Positions 24,818-33,480 of a DNA stretch of 64,000 bases are shown here, one piece after another. This stretch comes from Cupriavidus oxalaticus. Lineage in GTDB: Bacteria; Pseudomonadota; Gammaproteobacteria; Burkholderiales; Burkholderiaceae. The notes under the pieces are model-generated. The model saw only the letters and a program-made list of their open reading frames with translations. It made no database searches and had not been told where the DNA came from. The stretch's first letter is position 1. Every line of letters begins with the position of its first letter. The position numbers and the translations under genes were made by a program. The stretch spans positions 2,232,001-2,296,000 of the forward strand of contig NZ_CP038634.1 in NCBI RefSeq assembly GCF_004768545.1, given 5' to 3'.

Positions 24818-25956
24818 GGCGCGGCCTCCAGCACCAGGCTGACATGCGACGACAGCACGCCACCGTCGGCATGGAACAGCGCGCGGCGGCGCTTGCTCAG
24901 TTGACGTTCCCCGGCGCGGCCCGCGAGCTGGCGCGCGGCTTCGGCAAGATGCATCAGGCCGCCTGCCGCGCCGGAATGGCCGAACGCAAGCAGCCCGCCA
25001 TGCGTGTTGAGCGGCAGCGCGCCGGCGCGGCTGAAATCGCCGGCTTGCAGGCGCGCGTGCGCTTGCCCGCGCGGCGCCAGTCCGAGTTCTTCCAGCAGCA
25101 TGACCAGCGTGATGGTGAACGAGTCGTAGATCGCGAGGCAGTCGATGCCGTCCACGCTGCCGCCCGCCTCGGCGAAGGCGCACTGCGCGGCCTCGGCGGC
25201 GCCGGTCTGCATCACGTCGTCGATGGCGCCCAGGTGCTGGTGCCGGTGTGCCTGCCCTGCGCCGGCGATGCGCACCGGCGTGCCCGCGCCGGGTTCCGCG
25301 GAAACGATCACCGCCACCGCGCCATCGGAAATCGGGCAGCAGTCGGACAGCCGCAGCGGCGTGGCGATCGGGCGGGCGGCGCGCGCCTGCGCGAGCGACA
25401 GCGGCTCGCGCAGGTGCGCATCCGGATGGCCGGCGGCATGCTCGCGCATCAGCACGGCAAAGCCGGACAGCGCATCGGCATCCATGCCGGTCTCATGCAG
25501 GTAGCGCGACGCCAGCAGCGCGTAGTAGGCCGGCACCGAGGCGCCGTTGGGCACCTCGGCATGCGGCTCGCCCACCTGCGCCAGCGTCTGGATCGACTGG
25601 TCACGGCTCTGGCCGCTGAGGCGGTTCTCGCCCGCCACCACCAGCACGTGGCGGCAGCGGCCGGCGCGCACCAGCTCATGCGCCAGCATGGCCATCACGC
25701 CGCCGGTGGCGCCGCCCGCGGCCACGCCGTGGGCGTAGGCGGGCGTGAGCGAGGCGTATTCGCAGAAGCGGTCGGCCAGCATCAGGTGCGGCAGCGTGGT
25801 GGCATAGCCGCACAGCACGCCGTCGATGCCGGCGCGCGCCAGCCCGGCATCGGCCAGCGCGGCATCGGCGGCCTGTGCCATCAGCGCCAGCGGCGTGCTG
25901 CCCTCGATGCGGCCGAAGCGGGTGTTGCCGCTGCCGCGCAGGTAGGTGGCGAGCAT
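24814..25956 (-). CDS. SCP2-type thiolase-like enzyme lacking the nucleophilic cysteine (probable aldolase)
   Basis: 380 residues, close to the length of Ltp/SCPx thiolase-like proteins. The N-terminal region where thiolases carry Cys-Ala-Ser-Gly reads AAGGATGGVMA, with Gly82 in place of Cys. The C-terminal NTHGGLLAFGHSGAAGG, holding the two His regions, and a Tyr in AIYDSFTITLVMLLEELGL are present. That pattern, with a DUF35 partner encoded in an overlapping frame, matches Ltp2-like retro-aldolases better than beta-ketothiolases. It would cleave a hydroxyacyl-CoA. This is inference from motifs; alternatives are an inactive thiolase or a lipid-transfer-like role. Confidence 0.82.
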   Translation of the reverse strand: MLATYLRGSGNTRFGRIEGSTPLALMAQAADAALADAGLARAGIDGVLCGYATTLPHLMLADRFCEYASLTPAYAHGVAAGGATGGVMAMLAHELVRAGRCRHVLVVAGENRLSGQSRDQSIQTLAQVGEPHAEVPNGASVPAYYALLASRYLHETGMDADALSGFAVLMREHAAGHPDAHLREPLSLAQARAARPIATPLRLSDCCPISDGAVAVIVSAEPGAGTPVRIAGAGQAHRHQHLGAIDDVMQTGAAEAAQCAFAEAGGSVDGIDCLAIYDSFTITLVMLLEELGLAPRGQAHARLQAGDFSRAGALPLNTHGGLLAFGHSGAAGGLMHLAEAARQLAGRAGERQLSKRRRALFHADGGVLSSHVSLVLEAAP

Positions 25957-25957
25957 G

Positions 25958-27199
25958 TCAGTGCTTGAGCAGAGGGCATTGCGACTTCGATGCCGGCATG
26001 AAGGCCTGCTCGCCGGGTACTGTCGCCACCACCTTGTAGTAGTCCCATGGATACCGGGATTCGGCCGGCGTCTTCACCTCGAACAGGTACATGTCGTGGA
26101 TCATGCGGCCGTCCTCGCGGATGCGGCCGTTCCTTGCGAAGAAGTCGTTGATCGGCAGCGACTTCATCTTCTTCATCACCGCCGCGGTCTCGTCGGTGCC
26201 CGCCGCCTGCACCGCCTTCAGGTAGTGCATCACCGACGAATACGCGCCGGCCTGGCTCATGTTGGGCATCTTCTTCAGCTTCTCGAAATAGCGGCGCGAC
26301 CACGCGCGCGTGGCATCGTTCATGTCCCAGTAGAAGGCTTCGGTGAGCACGAGGCCGCCCGCGGTCTTCAGCCCGATGGCGTGGATATCGTTGATGTAGA
26401 GCAGCAGTCCCGCCATGCGCTGCGCGCCGTTGCGCGTGAGGCCGAACTCCGACGCCGCCTTGATCGCATTGATGGTGTCGCCGCCCGCATTGGCCAGTCC
26501 CACGACTTGCGCCTTGCTGGCCTGCGCCTGCAGCAGGTACGAGGCAAAGTCGCTGGCGCCGATCGGGTGGCGCGCGGCGCCCACCACCTTGCCCCCGGTT
26601 TCGTTGATCACCGCGGTGGCGGAGTCCTGCAGCGTATGCCCGAAAGCGTAGTCGGCGGTCAGGAAGAACCAGGTCTTGCCGCCGCGCTGCACCGTGGCGC
26701 GCGCGGTGGTATTGGCAAGCGCATAGGTGTCGTAGGCGTAGTGCACCGACACCGGCGTGCACAGGTCGTTGGTGATGCGCTCGGTGCCCGGCCCCGAGAA
26801 CACCACGATGCGGTTCTTCTGCTTCGCCACTTCCAGCACGGCCAGCGCTGGCGCCGAGGCGGCCACGTCGAGGACGGCATCGACATTGCCGGTGTCGTAC
26901 CACTCGCGCGCCTTGTTGGCCGCGATATCGGCCTTGTTCTGGTGATCGACCACCACCAGCTCGATCTTCCTGCCCAGCACCTTGCCGCCGAAATCGTCGA
27001 TGGCCATCTGCGCCGCGGTGGCGCTGCCGCGGCCGGTGACATCGGCGTACAGGCCGCTCATGTCGAGCAGCATGCCGAGCTTGACCACGTCGTCGGAGAT
27101 CGCAGTCTTGGGCTGTGCGTGCGCGGCGCCGCAGGCAAGCGCCGCGGCCAGGGCCAGGACGCCGGCGGCCCGGCGCTGGATCGAATGGCGAAGCTTCAT
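25958..27199 (-). CDS. ABC transporter substrate-binding protein (branched-chain amino acid/aromatic type)
   Basis: 413 residues with a Sec signal cleaved near GAAHAQ. The periplasmic-binding-protein fold of the Leu/Ile/Val family is clear: VVKLGMLLDMSGLYADVTG at the start of the mature protein, KIELVVVDHQNKADIAA, and FLTADYAFGHTLQDSA in the hinge region. In beta-proteobacteria such proteins often bind aromatic or other carboxylates. There are no permease or ATPase genes nearby, so it is an orphan or borrows a transporter encoded elsewhere. It lies one base from the thiolase-like gene in the same operon. Confidence 0.88.
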   Translation of the reverse strand: MKLRHSIQRRAAGVLALAAALACGAAHAQPKTAISDDVVKLGMLLDMSGLYADVTGRGSATAAQMAIDDFGGKVLGRKIELVVVDHQNKADIAANKAREWYDTGNVDAVLDVAASAPALAVLEVAKQKNRIVVFSGPGTERITNDLCTPVSVHYAYDTYALANTTARATVQRGGKTWFFLTADYAFGHTLQDSATAVINETGGKVVGAARHPIGASDFASYLLQAQASKAQVVGLANAGGDTINAIKAASEFGLTRNGAQRMAGLLLYINDIHAIGLKTAGGLVLTEAFYWDMNDATRAWSRRYFEKLKKMPNMSQAGAYSSVMHYLKAVQAAGTDETAAVMKKMKSLPINDFFARNGRIREDGRMIHDMYLFEVKTPAESRYPWDYYKVVATVPGEQAFMPASKSQCPLLKH

Positions 27200-27235
27200 G
27201 GTGTCTCCTCTGGCGTGTTGTGGTTCTTGTTTGGG

Positions 27236-28291
27236 CTAGACGGTAGCAATCGGCGTCACCGGCGACCCCACCGCCCCCGGCAGCCGCAGCGGCGGCGCGG
27301 TCAGCTGGAAGCGGGTGCGGCCATTGGCGCGCAGCCAGTCGGCCAGCTCGCGCAGGTACCACAGCTCGCCCAGCGGCAGGCCCAGCTTGAACAGGCAGTG
27401 GTGGTGCAGCGGCAGCAGCGGGTGGTGCCGGTCGCCATCGGGCGCGGGGCGGGCCGGGTAGCGCTCGACCGCGTAGTTGTCGGCGATCAGCGCGGCGATG
27501 CCGGCGTCGGTGATCCACTGCAGCAGGCGGTCGTCGCGGCCGTCTAGCGCGCAGCAGCTGTGGTGCAGCACGGCTTCGTCGGGCTCGCGCTGCATCGACA
27601 GCACCACCTCGGCAAAGCCGGTGCGCAGCAGCAGCATGTCGCCGGGCTCGACCTCGGCCTTGCCGGCGTCCATGGCGCGCATCAGCTCGTCATAGCCGAT
27701 GTTGCGGAAGTCCTGGCCGTACACGTGCGCCAGATCCACCAGCACGCCGCGGCCCTGCATGCCCTTGACCGCGAAGTTCTCGATGCCAAGCGCCTGCGCG
27801 GCGCTGTGGTCGTGGCCGCAAGGGTGGGCGGCGAAGTGGTCGTCTTCGGCGTAATCCACCGGACCGACGATATGCTCGTTGGCGCGGAAGCCGTTGTAGT
27901 AGACGCGCTCGGGCCGGCCGTCGCCGTCGGCATCGAACAGCGCGCCCACGTGCGCCAGCGCATCCCACTGCGTGCTGTACTGCAGGCACATCAGCACCTG
28001 GTCGTCGCTGATCACGTCGGTGGCGGCGGGATCGACCTTGGCGAGCGGGAAGTTGAGGTAGGGGCTGTCGTCGCGAAATGTCGGGCGCAACTGCGGCGGG
28101 TGCCGGCGCGGGTTGAGCTTGTTGCCGCCCGGGTAGTCCAGCGGCAGCGACAGGCAGAAGCTGATGCCGGCCCGCACCTCGCGCGCGCCCTTGACGACCT
28201 GCTCGGGGCCGATCAGGTTGACGCGGCCGAGCTGGTCGTCGGGGCCGAAATCGCCCCAGTTGGAGCCTTGCGGACGTTGCTTCCAGCGCAT
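27236..28291 (-). CDS. cyclase-family (kynurenine formamidase-like) hydrolase
   Basis: 351 residues of the cyclase superfamily, whose members hydrolyse amides, esters or lactones with bound metal. The metal site region reads QYSTQWDALAHVG, where formamidases have a His-Gly-Thr-His-X-Asp motif; one or both His residues are replaced, while Asp and the later His of the ALAH part remain. This seems to define the long subgroup to which the protein belongs. Further His-rich segments (HPCGHDHSA, LLPLHHHCLF) may also bind metal. It is the second gene after iclR, two bases apart. A role opening an ester or lactone before CoA activation is a guess. Confidence 0.75.
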   Translation of the reverse strand: MRWKQRPQGSNWGDFGPDDQLGRVNLIGPEQVVKGAREVRAGISFCLSLPLDYPGGNKLNPRRHPPQLRPTFRDDSPYLNFPLAKVDPAATDVISDDQVLMCLQYSTQWDALAHVGALFDADGDGRPERVYYNGFRANEHIVGPVDYAEDDHFAAHPCGHDHSAAQALGIENFAVKGMQGRGVLVDLAHVYGQDFRNIGYDELMRAMDAGKAEVEPGDMLLLRTGFAEVVLSMQREPDEAVLHHSCCALDGRDDRLLQWITDAGIAALIADNYAVERYPARPAPDGDRHHPLLPLHHHCLFKLGLPLGELWYLRELADWLRANGRTRFQLTAPPLRLPGAVGSPVTPIATV

Positions 28292-28292
28292 G

Positions 28293-29117
28293 TCATGCCT
28301 CCTCTCGCGTACGTGGCCGGGTAGCCGGCCGTTGGATGTCGGGTTTGATATCTGGCTTCACGGCGGCGTGCGAGCGCCAGTGCTCGCAGATGGCGTCGGC
28401 CTCGCGCAGCAGTGCTCGCGCCATCGCGGCCTCGCGGCTGGTGATGCGATCGTTGAGCGCCGCAATGCTGATCGCGCCCAGCGGGTAGCCGTCGGGGCCG
28501 GGCAGGGCGATGGCGATGCCGCCCATGCGCTCGACCACGACGTCCAGCAATACGGCGTAGCCGCGCTCGCGCGTGGCCTGCACATGGCCCAGCAGCATGT
28601 CGCGGCTGAAGCGCGGGTAGCGGCGCATGGCCGGGGCGATGCCGTCGAGCACAGCGTCGACCTCGGCATCAGGCAGCGCGGCCAGCAGCGCCAGGCTGCC
28701 GGCGCCGATGCCCAGCGGCCGGCGGCTGCCGATGTCCAGGTAGTTGGCGCGGATCGGGAAGGTGCCCAGCCGCAATTCGATGCAGACCGATTCGCAGCCG
28801 CTCGGCACGGACAGGATGGCGCTGTCCTCGAAGGCATTGGCCAGCCGGATCAGCGCGGGGCGTACCAGCGGGCGCAGGTCGGTGCGCGCCAGCGTGGCGG
28901 CATGCAGCGCCAGCCATTCGCGCCCCGGCGTGAAGGCCTTGGTGGCGGGATCGCGCTCAACCAGTCCCTCGGCCGCCAGCGTTTCAAGCAGGCGCAGCGC
29001 CGAAGCCTTGTCGACGCCGGCGGCCAGCGCCAGATCGGTCAGGCGGCTGTTGCGGGCATCGGTCAGCGCGCGCAGCAGGCGGCAGGCTTTCTGCAGCGAG
29101 GTGCTCGGGGTGGTCAC
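28293..29117 (-). CDS. IclR-family transcriptional regulator
   Basis: 274 residues. The N-terminal winged helix (SLQKACRLLRALTDARNSRL, then LALAAGVDKASALRLLETLA) and the C-terminal GAF-like effector domain (GIGAGSLALLAALPD, then RGYAVLLDVVVERMGGIAIA) are typical. The protein ends in a short charged tail. It heads the seven-gene minus-strand operon and, as usual for IclR proteins, probably senses the aromatic or carboxylic substrate of that operon. Its stop codon is one base from the start of the cyclase gene. Confidence 0.9.
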   Translation of the reverse strand: MTTPSTSLQKACRLLRALTDARNSRLTDLALAAGVDKASALRLLETLAAEGLVERDPATKAFTPGREWLALHAATLARTDLRPLVRPALIRLANAFEDSAILSVPSGCESVCIELRLGTFPIRANYLDIGSRRPLGIGAGSLALLAALPDAEVDAVLDGIAPAMRRYPRFSRDMLLGHVQATRERGYAVLLDVVVERMGGIAIALPGPDGYPLGAISIAALNDRITSREAAMARALLREADAICEHWRSHAAVKPDIKPDIQRPATRPRTREEA

Positions 29118-29255
29118 GGCGGCGGTCTCCTGGTCCGGTTTTCGTCACGTGAAACCGGTTGAAGCCGTTATAAGCCATCCGTCGCCGCCCGTCATTCTGC
29201 GTTGCCAAAAAATTTTGCCGGATGAAATCAATGGCTGTCGGCGACTGGATAAACC

Positions 29256-29274
29256 ATTGTTGTCGTACAACAAT
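29256..29274. promoter_or_regulatory. 19-base perfect palindrome, GntR/FadR-type operator candidate
   Basis: ATTGTTGT-CGT-ACAACAAT: eight-base perfect arms around three bases. It fits the T-N-G-T-N3-A-C-N-A pattern of FadR-subfamily GntR regulators, which often control sugar-acid catabolism. It lies in the 345-base divergent gap between iclR and the galactarate dehydratase gene. No GntR gene is in the window. Confidence 0.55.
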
Positions 29275-29402
29275 CGATGGAAATCAACAGATGTCAACGA
29301 AAAATTCGCGTCTATGCGGCAATTTAATGCAGGATATGACGCATAGGCTACTCGAAGGCAGGGTAAGCCCGGACACAAGCTTGCGCCATAGCCTCTACAA
29401 TG

Positions 29403-29413
29403 TCGTCAGACAA
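29403..29413. promoter_or_regulatory. second GntR/FadR-type half-palindrome near garD
   Basis: TCGT-CAG-ACAA matches the same T-N-G-T-N3-A-C-N-A layout as the 19-base palindrome upstream, with shorter arms. It lies 50 bases before the garD start codon, where a repressor would block transcription. Confidence 0.4.
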
Positions 29414-29462
29414 CGTAACACGTGACTGGCATAGTGCCGTCCCCTGAAGAAAGCCTGCAATC

Positions 29463-31022
29463 ATGAGCGAAGCGACTCCAGCACCGGCATCGCGCCCCCT
29501 CTACATCACGATGCACCCCGACGACAACGTCGCCATCGTCGCCAACGACGGCGGGCTGCCGGCCGGCGCCACGTTCCCCTGCGGCCTGACGCTGGTCGAA
29601 GGCGTGCCGCAGGGTCACAAGGTCGCATTGACGGACTTGCGCGAAGGCGACGAGGTGATCCGCTACAACGTCGTGATCGGCTACGCGTTGAAGGAGCTGC
29701 CGCGCGGCAGCTGGATCAACGAGCGCGTGATCCGCATGCCGGCCGCGCCGGAGCTGCACGACCTGCCGGTCGGCACGCGCGTCAGGCCGCTGCCGCCGCT
29801 GGAGGGCTACACCTTCGAGGGCTACCGCAATGCGGACGGCTCGGTCGGCACGCGCAATATCCTCGGCATCACCACCACCGTGCAGTGCGTGGAGGGCGTG
29901 GTCGAGTTTGCCGTGCGGCGCATCAAGGAAGAGCTGCTGCCGAAGTACCCCAACGTCGACGACGTGGTGGGCCTGGAGCACACCTACGGCTGTGGCGTGG
30001 CGATCGATGCGCCGGATGCCGGCATCCCCATCCGCACGATCCGCAATATCGCGCTGAACCCCAACTTCGGCGGGGAAGTGATGATCGTCAGCCTGGGCTG
30101 CGAAAAGCTGCAGCCCGCGCGGCTGGTCAGCGCCGGCACCATCCCGATCCAGAAGGAAGGCGAGCCCGACGTGGTCTGCCTGCAGGACGAGCAGCACGTC
30201 GGCTTTGCCTCGATGATCGAGTCGATCATGGCTACGGCCGAGAAGCACCTGCAGCGCCTGGACGCGCGCCGGCGCGAGACCTGTCCCGCGTCCGACCTGG
30301 TGGTGGGCGTGCAGTGCGGCGGCAGCGATGCCTTCTCGGGAGTTACCGCCAATCCCGCGGTGGGTTTTGCCACCGACCTGCTGGTGCGCGCCGGTGGCAC
30401 AGTGATGTTCTCCGAGGTCACCGAGGTCCGCGACGGCATCGACCAGCTCACCGCGCGCGCGGCCACGCCCGAAGTGGCCGAGGCGCTGATGAAGCAGATG
30501 GCCTGGTACGACGCCTACCTCGAGAAAGGCAAGGTCGACCGCAGCGCCAACACCACGCCGGGCAACAAGAAGGGCGGCCTGTCCAATATCGTGGAAAAGG
30601 CGATGGGCTCGATCGTCAAGTCCGGCACCGGGCCGATCCATGGCGTCAGCGGACCGGGCGAGAAGGTCACGCAGAAGGGTTTGATCTATGCCGCCACGCC
30701 GGCGGGCGATTTTGTCTGCGGCACGCTGCAGCTGGCCGCCGGCATGAACCTGCACGTTTTCACTACCGGCCGCGGCACGCCGTATGGGCTGGCCGAGGTG
30801 CCGGTGATCAAGGTCTCGACCCGCAACGACCTGGCACGCCGCTGGCACGACCTGATGGACGTCAACGCCGGCCGCATCGCCACCGGCGAAGCCACCATCG
30901 AAGAGGTGGGCCGGGAGCTGTTCCACACGCTGCTGGCGGTGGCCAGCGGCAAGAAGTCATGGGCGGAACACTGGAAGATCAGGAACGCGCTGGTGCTGTT
31001 CAATCCGGCGCCGGTGACTTGA
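29463..31022 (+). CDS. garD: galactarate dehydratase
   Basis: 519 residues, close to the length of GarD, which removes water from galactarate to give 5-dehydro-4-deoxyglucarate. The N-terminal SAF domain (about residues 10-100) is followed by the UxaA-type catalytic domain: [17 protein letters not shown] near 125, [15 protein letters not shown] near 175, [13 protein letters not shown] near 212 and [18 protein letters not shown] near 285. Cys and His residues in these motifs should hold the catalytic iron. Altronate dehydratase shares the domain, but the full SAF-UxaA length and sequence favour GarD. Aldolase and reductase genes of the pathway are not adjacent. Confidence 0.87.
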   Translation: MSEATPAPASRPLYITMHPDDNVAIVANDGGLPAGATFPCGLTLVEGVPQGHKVALTDLREGDEVIRYNVVIGYALKELPRGSWINERVIRMPAAPELHDLPVGTRVRPLPPLEGYTFEGYRNADGSVGTRNILGITTTVQCVEGVVEFAVRRIKEELLPKYPNVDDVVGLEHTYGCGVAIDAPDAGIPIRTIRNIALNPNFGGEVMIVSLGCEKLQPARLVSAGTIPIQKEGEPDVVCLQDEQHVGFASMIESIMATAEKHLQRLDARRRETCPASDLVVGVQCGGSDAFSGVTANPAVGFATDLLVRAGGTVMFSEVTEVRDGIDQLTARAATPEVAEALMKQMAWYDAYLEKGKVDRSANTTPGNKKGGLSNIVEKAMGSIVKSGTGPIHGVSGPGEKVTQKGLIYAATPAGDFVCGTLQLAAGMNLHVFTTGRGTPYGLAEVPVIKVSTRNDLARRWHDLMDVNAGRIATGEATIEEVGRELFHTLLAVASGKKSWAEHWKIRNALVLFNPAPVT

Positions 31023-31094
31023 GGTATCGGCTGTCGGGTCTGTGATGGCGGCGGCGGCTGCTATTCGCCACCGGGTGTAGCCGGCCAGCATATG

Positions 31095-32417
31095 TCATCC
31101 ACCGTACCCCAGCCTGGAACACGATTGAGGCGCAAGGTGCCTCTCGAACCAGGCTATCGTGAGTGTTGCGACGTCTTCCAGGGCCTTGCGGTCTTCGAAT
31201 CCTCGGCCATTCGTCGGGATGAGCCTCAACTGCCGCGGGCAATGCATTTGCTCAAACGCAAGATTGTTGATCTGAATGTTCTTTGGGTCGCCGCTTGCAC
31301 ATATCAGCAGCGCAGGGATATCGAGGCGCTGCAGGCTGGCGGCACCAGCGAGATCCGGTCGTCCTGCAACACAGGCCACCGCGCGAAGTTGTGCCTCGCC
31401 GTACGCGGCCGAGCGCAGGGCCGCAGCTGAGGCGGTGCCGGTACTAAGCAGGCCGACAGGGAGGTCTGCGCAGGGTGTTCCGCCATGCAGGAAGCCCAGC
31501 GTCCGGTTCAACCTTGCCACCAGCTCATCGACATCCGACTCGGGCGCGTCGTCGAAGCGGCTGTCAGGCTGCAGGTCCACAAGCACGGTGGCGAATCCTT
31601 TCGCGCGTAGCTTGCGTGCCAGGTAATGACTGCGGACGTCGCGGCGTTCCGCGCCACCGGCATGAATCATCACCGCGACCCCGATGGGATTCGCGGCGGT
31701 TTCGAACATGACTCGCAGGCAAGTCGTCCCATATGGAACCAGCATCGCTCTGCTGATTGCCGGCACGCGCGCCTCCACCCCTGGCCGGGCATGGCCTGGG
31801 GATTGCACTGGCAGCATGGCTGTCACCTGCCGGACAAAATCGTCGGTGACCAGACTGAACTCGTGATAGAAATGCGCGAGATTTTCGATGGACTCCGGGG
31901 TATCCAGGCAGATGACTTCATCCACCAGCGCCCGGATCCTGTCCAGTCCCGCTCTTGAGGCGATCGGAAGCGCGCATATGAGTCGAGCGGGCTGCCGCTT
32001 GCGCAGGCGCGAGAGGGCCGCATACATCGTCGCGCCGCTCACCAGGCCGTCATCCACGACAATCACCACGCGACCGCCCGGATCCGCCTGCTTGCGAACC
32101 GGCTTATAGACCGCGCGCTGCCTGCGAAGCTGGTCGAACTGGGCGTCACGCTGTCGGCTGGCGTCGCCATGCGCATTCGCTTCGCCCGTGCACCACGTCA
32201 TGCCTGTGTCGTCCAGCGCCATCCCTGGGGTGATGCGGCGCGCCATCACGAGATCGAATTCGGCGTCCAGCGCGTCGGCGACGACGCGCCCGACCGGCAC
32301 TCCGCCACGAGGGATCGCCAGAACCAGGGCGCCGGTTCCCCGATACGCATGCAAGGCCCGCGCCAGTTCCGTTCCGGCATGTTCACGGGTCTGAAAACGT
32401 GTTTGATATGGGCGCAT
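31095..32417 (-). CDS. phosphoribosyltransferase-like domain fused to a dienelactone-hydrolase-like domain
   Basis: 440 residues in two parts. Residues 1-210 are a type I PRTase-like domain with VVIVVDDGLVSGATMYAAL near 120 as the PRPP loop. Residues about 220-430 are an alpha/beta-hydrolase core (VAVMIHAGGAERRDVRSHYL, then LPVGLLSTGTASAAALRSA, and DIPALLICASGDPKN). The nucleophile elbow reads GTASA, so a Ser is available although the classic Gly-X-Ser-X-Gly is altered. There is no ribosome site before ATG 32417, so coupling to the upstream adh gene, 18 bases away, is likely. Similar fusions occur in stress or anaerobic gene islands; the reaction is unknown. Confidence 0.8.
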   Translation of the reverse strand: MRPYQTRFQTREHAGTELARALHAYRGTGALVLAIPRGGVPVGRVVADALDAEFDLVMARRITPGMALDDTGMTWCTGEANAHGDASRQRDAQFDQLRRQRAVYKPVRKQADPGGRVVIVVDDGLVSGATMYAALSRLRKRQPARLICALPIASRAGLDRIRALVDEVICLDTPESIENLAHFYHEFSLVTDDFVRQVTAMLPVQSPGHARPGVEARVPAISRAMLVPYGTTCLRVMFETAANPIGVAVMIHAGGAERRDVRSHYLARKLRAKGFATVLVDLQPDSRFDDAPESDVDELVARLNRTLGFLHGGTPCADLPVGLLSTGTASAAALRSAAYGEAQLRAVACVAGRPDLAGAASLQRLDIPALLICASGDPKNIQINNLAFEQMHCPRQLRLIPTNGRGFEDRKALEDVATLTIAWFERHLAPQSCSRLGYGG

Positions 32418-32435
32418 TCTAGAACTGAAGGAGAA

Positions 32436-33446
32436 TCAACGATGAATCTGCAAGACCGCGGCGCCGGAAAGGCGGCCGTCACGCAGATCGGCCAAAGCCT
32501 CATTGGCCTGCTCAAGCGGATACGCGGTGGTGTGTGTATGCAGCAAGGTGCGGGCGGCGATCTCCATCAGCGCAATCCCGTCGGCGCGCGTCAGGTTGGC
32601 GACGGAACACAGGCGCCTCTCTTCCCAAAGCAGTTCGTAAGGCATGCCTGGGATATCGCTCATGTGGATGCCGCCGCAGACAACGGTGCCACCTTTATCG
32701 ACGGCGCGTAGCGCTTTGGGCACCAGTGCGCCCACCGGCGCGAAAATCAGCGCGGCGTCCAGAGGCACCGGAGGCGGGAGGTCGCTCGAGCCGGCCCAGC
32801 ACGCTCCAGTCTGGTATGCCAGTTGCTGGGCGCCCGTGTCGCCAGTGCGGGTGAAAGCGTAGACTTCCCGGCCTTGTGCCACGGCAATTTGCGAAACCAG
32901 GTGGGCGGCTGCGCCGAAGCCATAGATGCCGATGCGGCGTGTATCGGCGGCAGGCCCTGCCATGCGCAGCGTCCGGTAGCCGATCAGGCCGGCACAGAGC
33001 AGCGGGGCAGCGTGTTCGTCATCGTAGGCAGGCGGAATCCGAAAGCAATACCTGCTGTCTGCGACAACATATTCAGCGTAGCCGCCATCGCGCGTATAGC
33101 CCGTAAATAGCGGTGCATCGCAGAGGTTTTCGTGACGACGCTGGCAGTAGCGACAGTGGCCGCAGGTATGGCCAAGCCATGGCACACCCACGCGGTCGCC
33201 CGGCCCGAAGGCGGTGACACCCGCTCCGCAAGCATCCACCCGTCCAACGATCTCGTGTCCGGGGATGAGCGCCGGTTTGGGATGGCGCAGGTCGCCGTCT
33301 ACGATATGCAGGTCGGTCCGGCATACGCCGCAGGCAGAAACAGCGATGCGTACCTCATCCGGCCCGGGCTCGGGGACTGGCCCGTGTACCAGGACCAAAG
33401 GCTGCCCCGCGCCTGCAAATTGCATGGCTCGCATGGTCTCGGGCAT
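32436..33446 (-). CDS. zinc-dependent alcohol dehydrogenase
   Basis: 336 residues of the medium-chain dehydrogenase family. The catalytic zinc site is in SACGVCRTDLH and PGHEIVG; the structural zinc uses the four cysteines of CGHCRYCQRRHENLC. The cofactor domain begins at RIGIYGFGAAAHLVSQIA, with GFGAAA in place of the usual GxGxxG. It probably interconverts alcohols and aldehydes with NAD(P). It sits between the universal stress protein and the PRTase-hydrolase fusion on one transcript. In this setting it may act in redox balancing at low oxygen. Confidence 0.87.
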   Translation of the reverse strand: MPETMRAMQFAGAGQPLVLVHGPVPEPGPDEVRIAVSACGVCRTDLHIVDGDLRHPKPALIPGHEIVGRVDACGAGVTAFGPGDRVGVPWLGHTCGHCRYCQRRHENLCDAPLFTGYTRDGGYAEYVVADSRYCFRIPPAYDDEHAAPLLCAGLIGYRTLRMAGPAADTRRIGIYGFGAAAHLVSQIAVAQGREVYAFTRTGDTGAQQLAYQTGACWAGSSDLPPPVPLDAALIFAPVGALVPKALRAVDKGGTVVCGGIHMSDIPGMPYELLWEERRLCSVANLTRADGIALMEIAARTLLHTHTTAYPLEQANEALADLRDGRLSGAAVLQIHR

Positions 33447-33480
33447 GCAGGTGTCCTTGTCGGTGCCCCGGCGTGGGGCG

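Noticed and set aside
32402-32416. TTGATATGGGCGCA before the PRTase-hydrolase gene as a second FNR box
   Set aside because: Only the left half matches; the right half differs at most positions and an operon promoter already lies upstream.
32442-32711. A plus-strand frame starting MNLQDRGAGKAAVTQIGQSL with a strong GAAGGAG ribosome site, antisense to the alcohol dehydrogenase
   Set aside because: The minus-strand enzyme is unmistakable and the antisense product resembles nothing; the ribosome site is probably coincidental.
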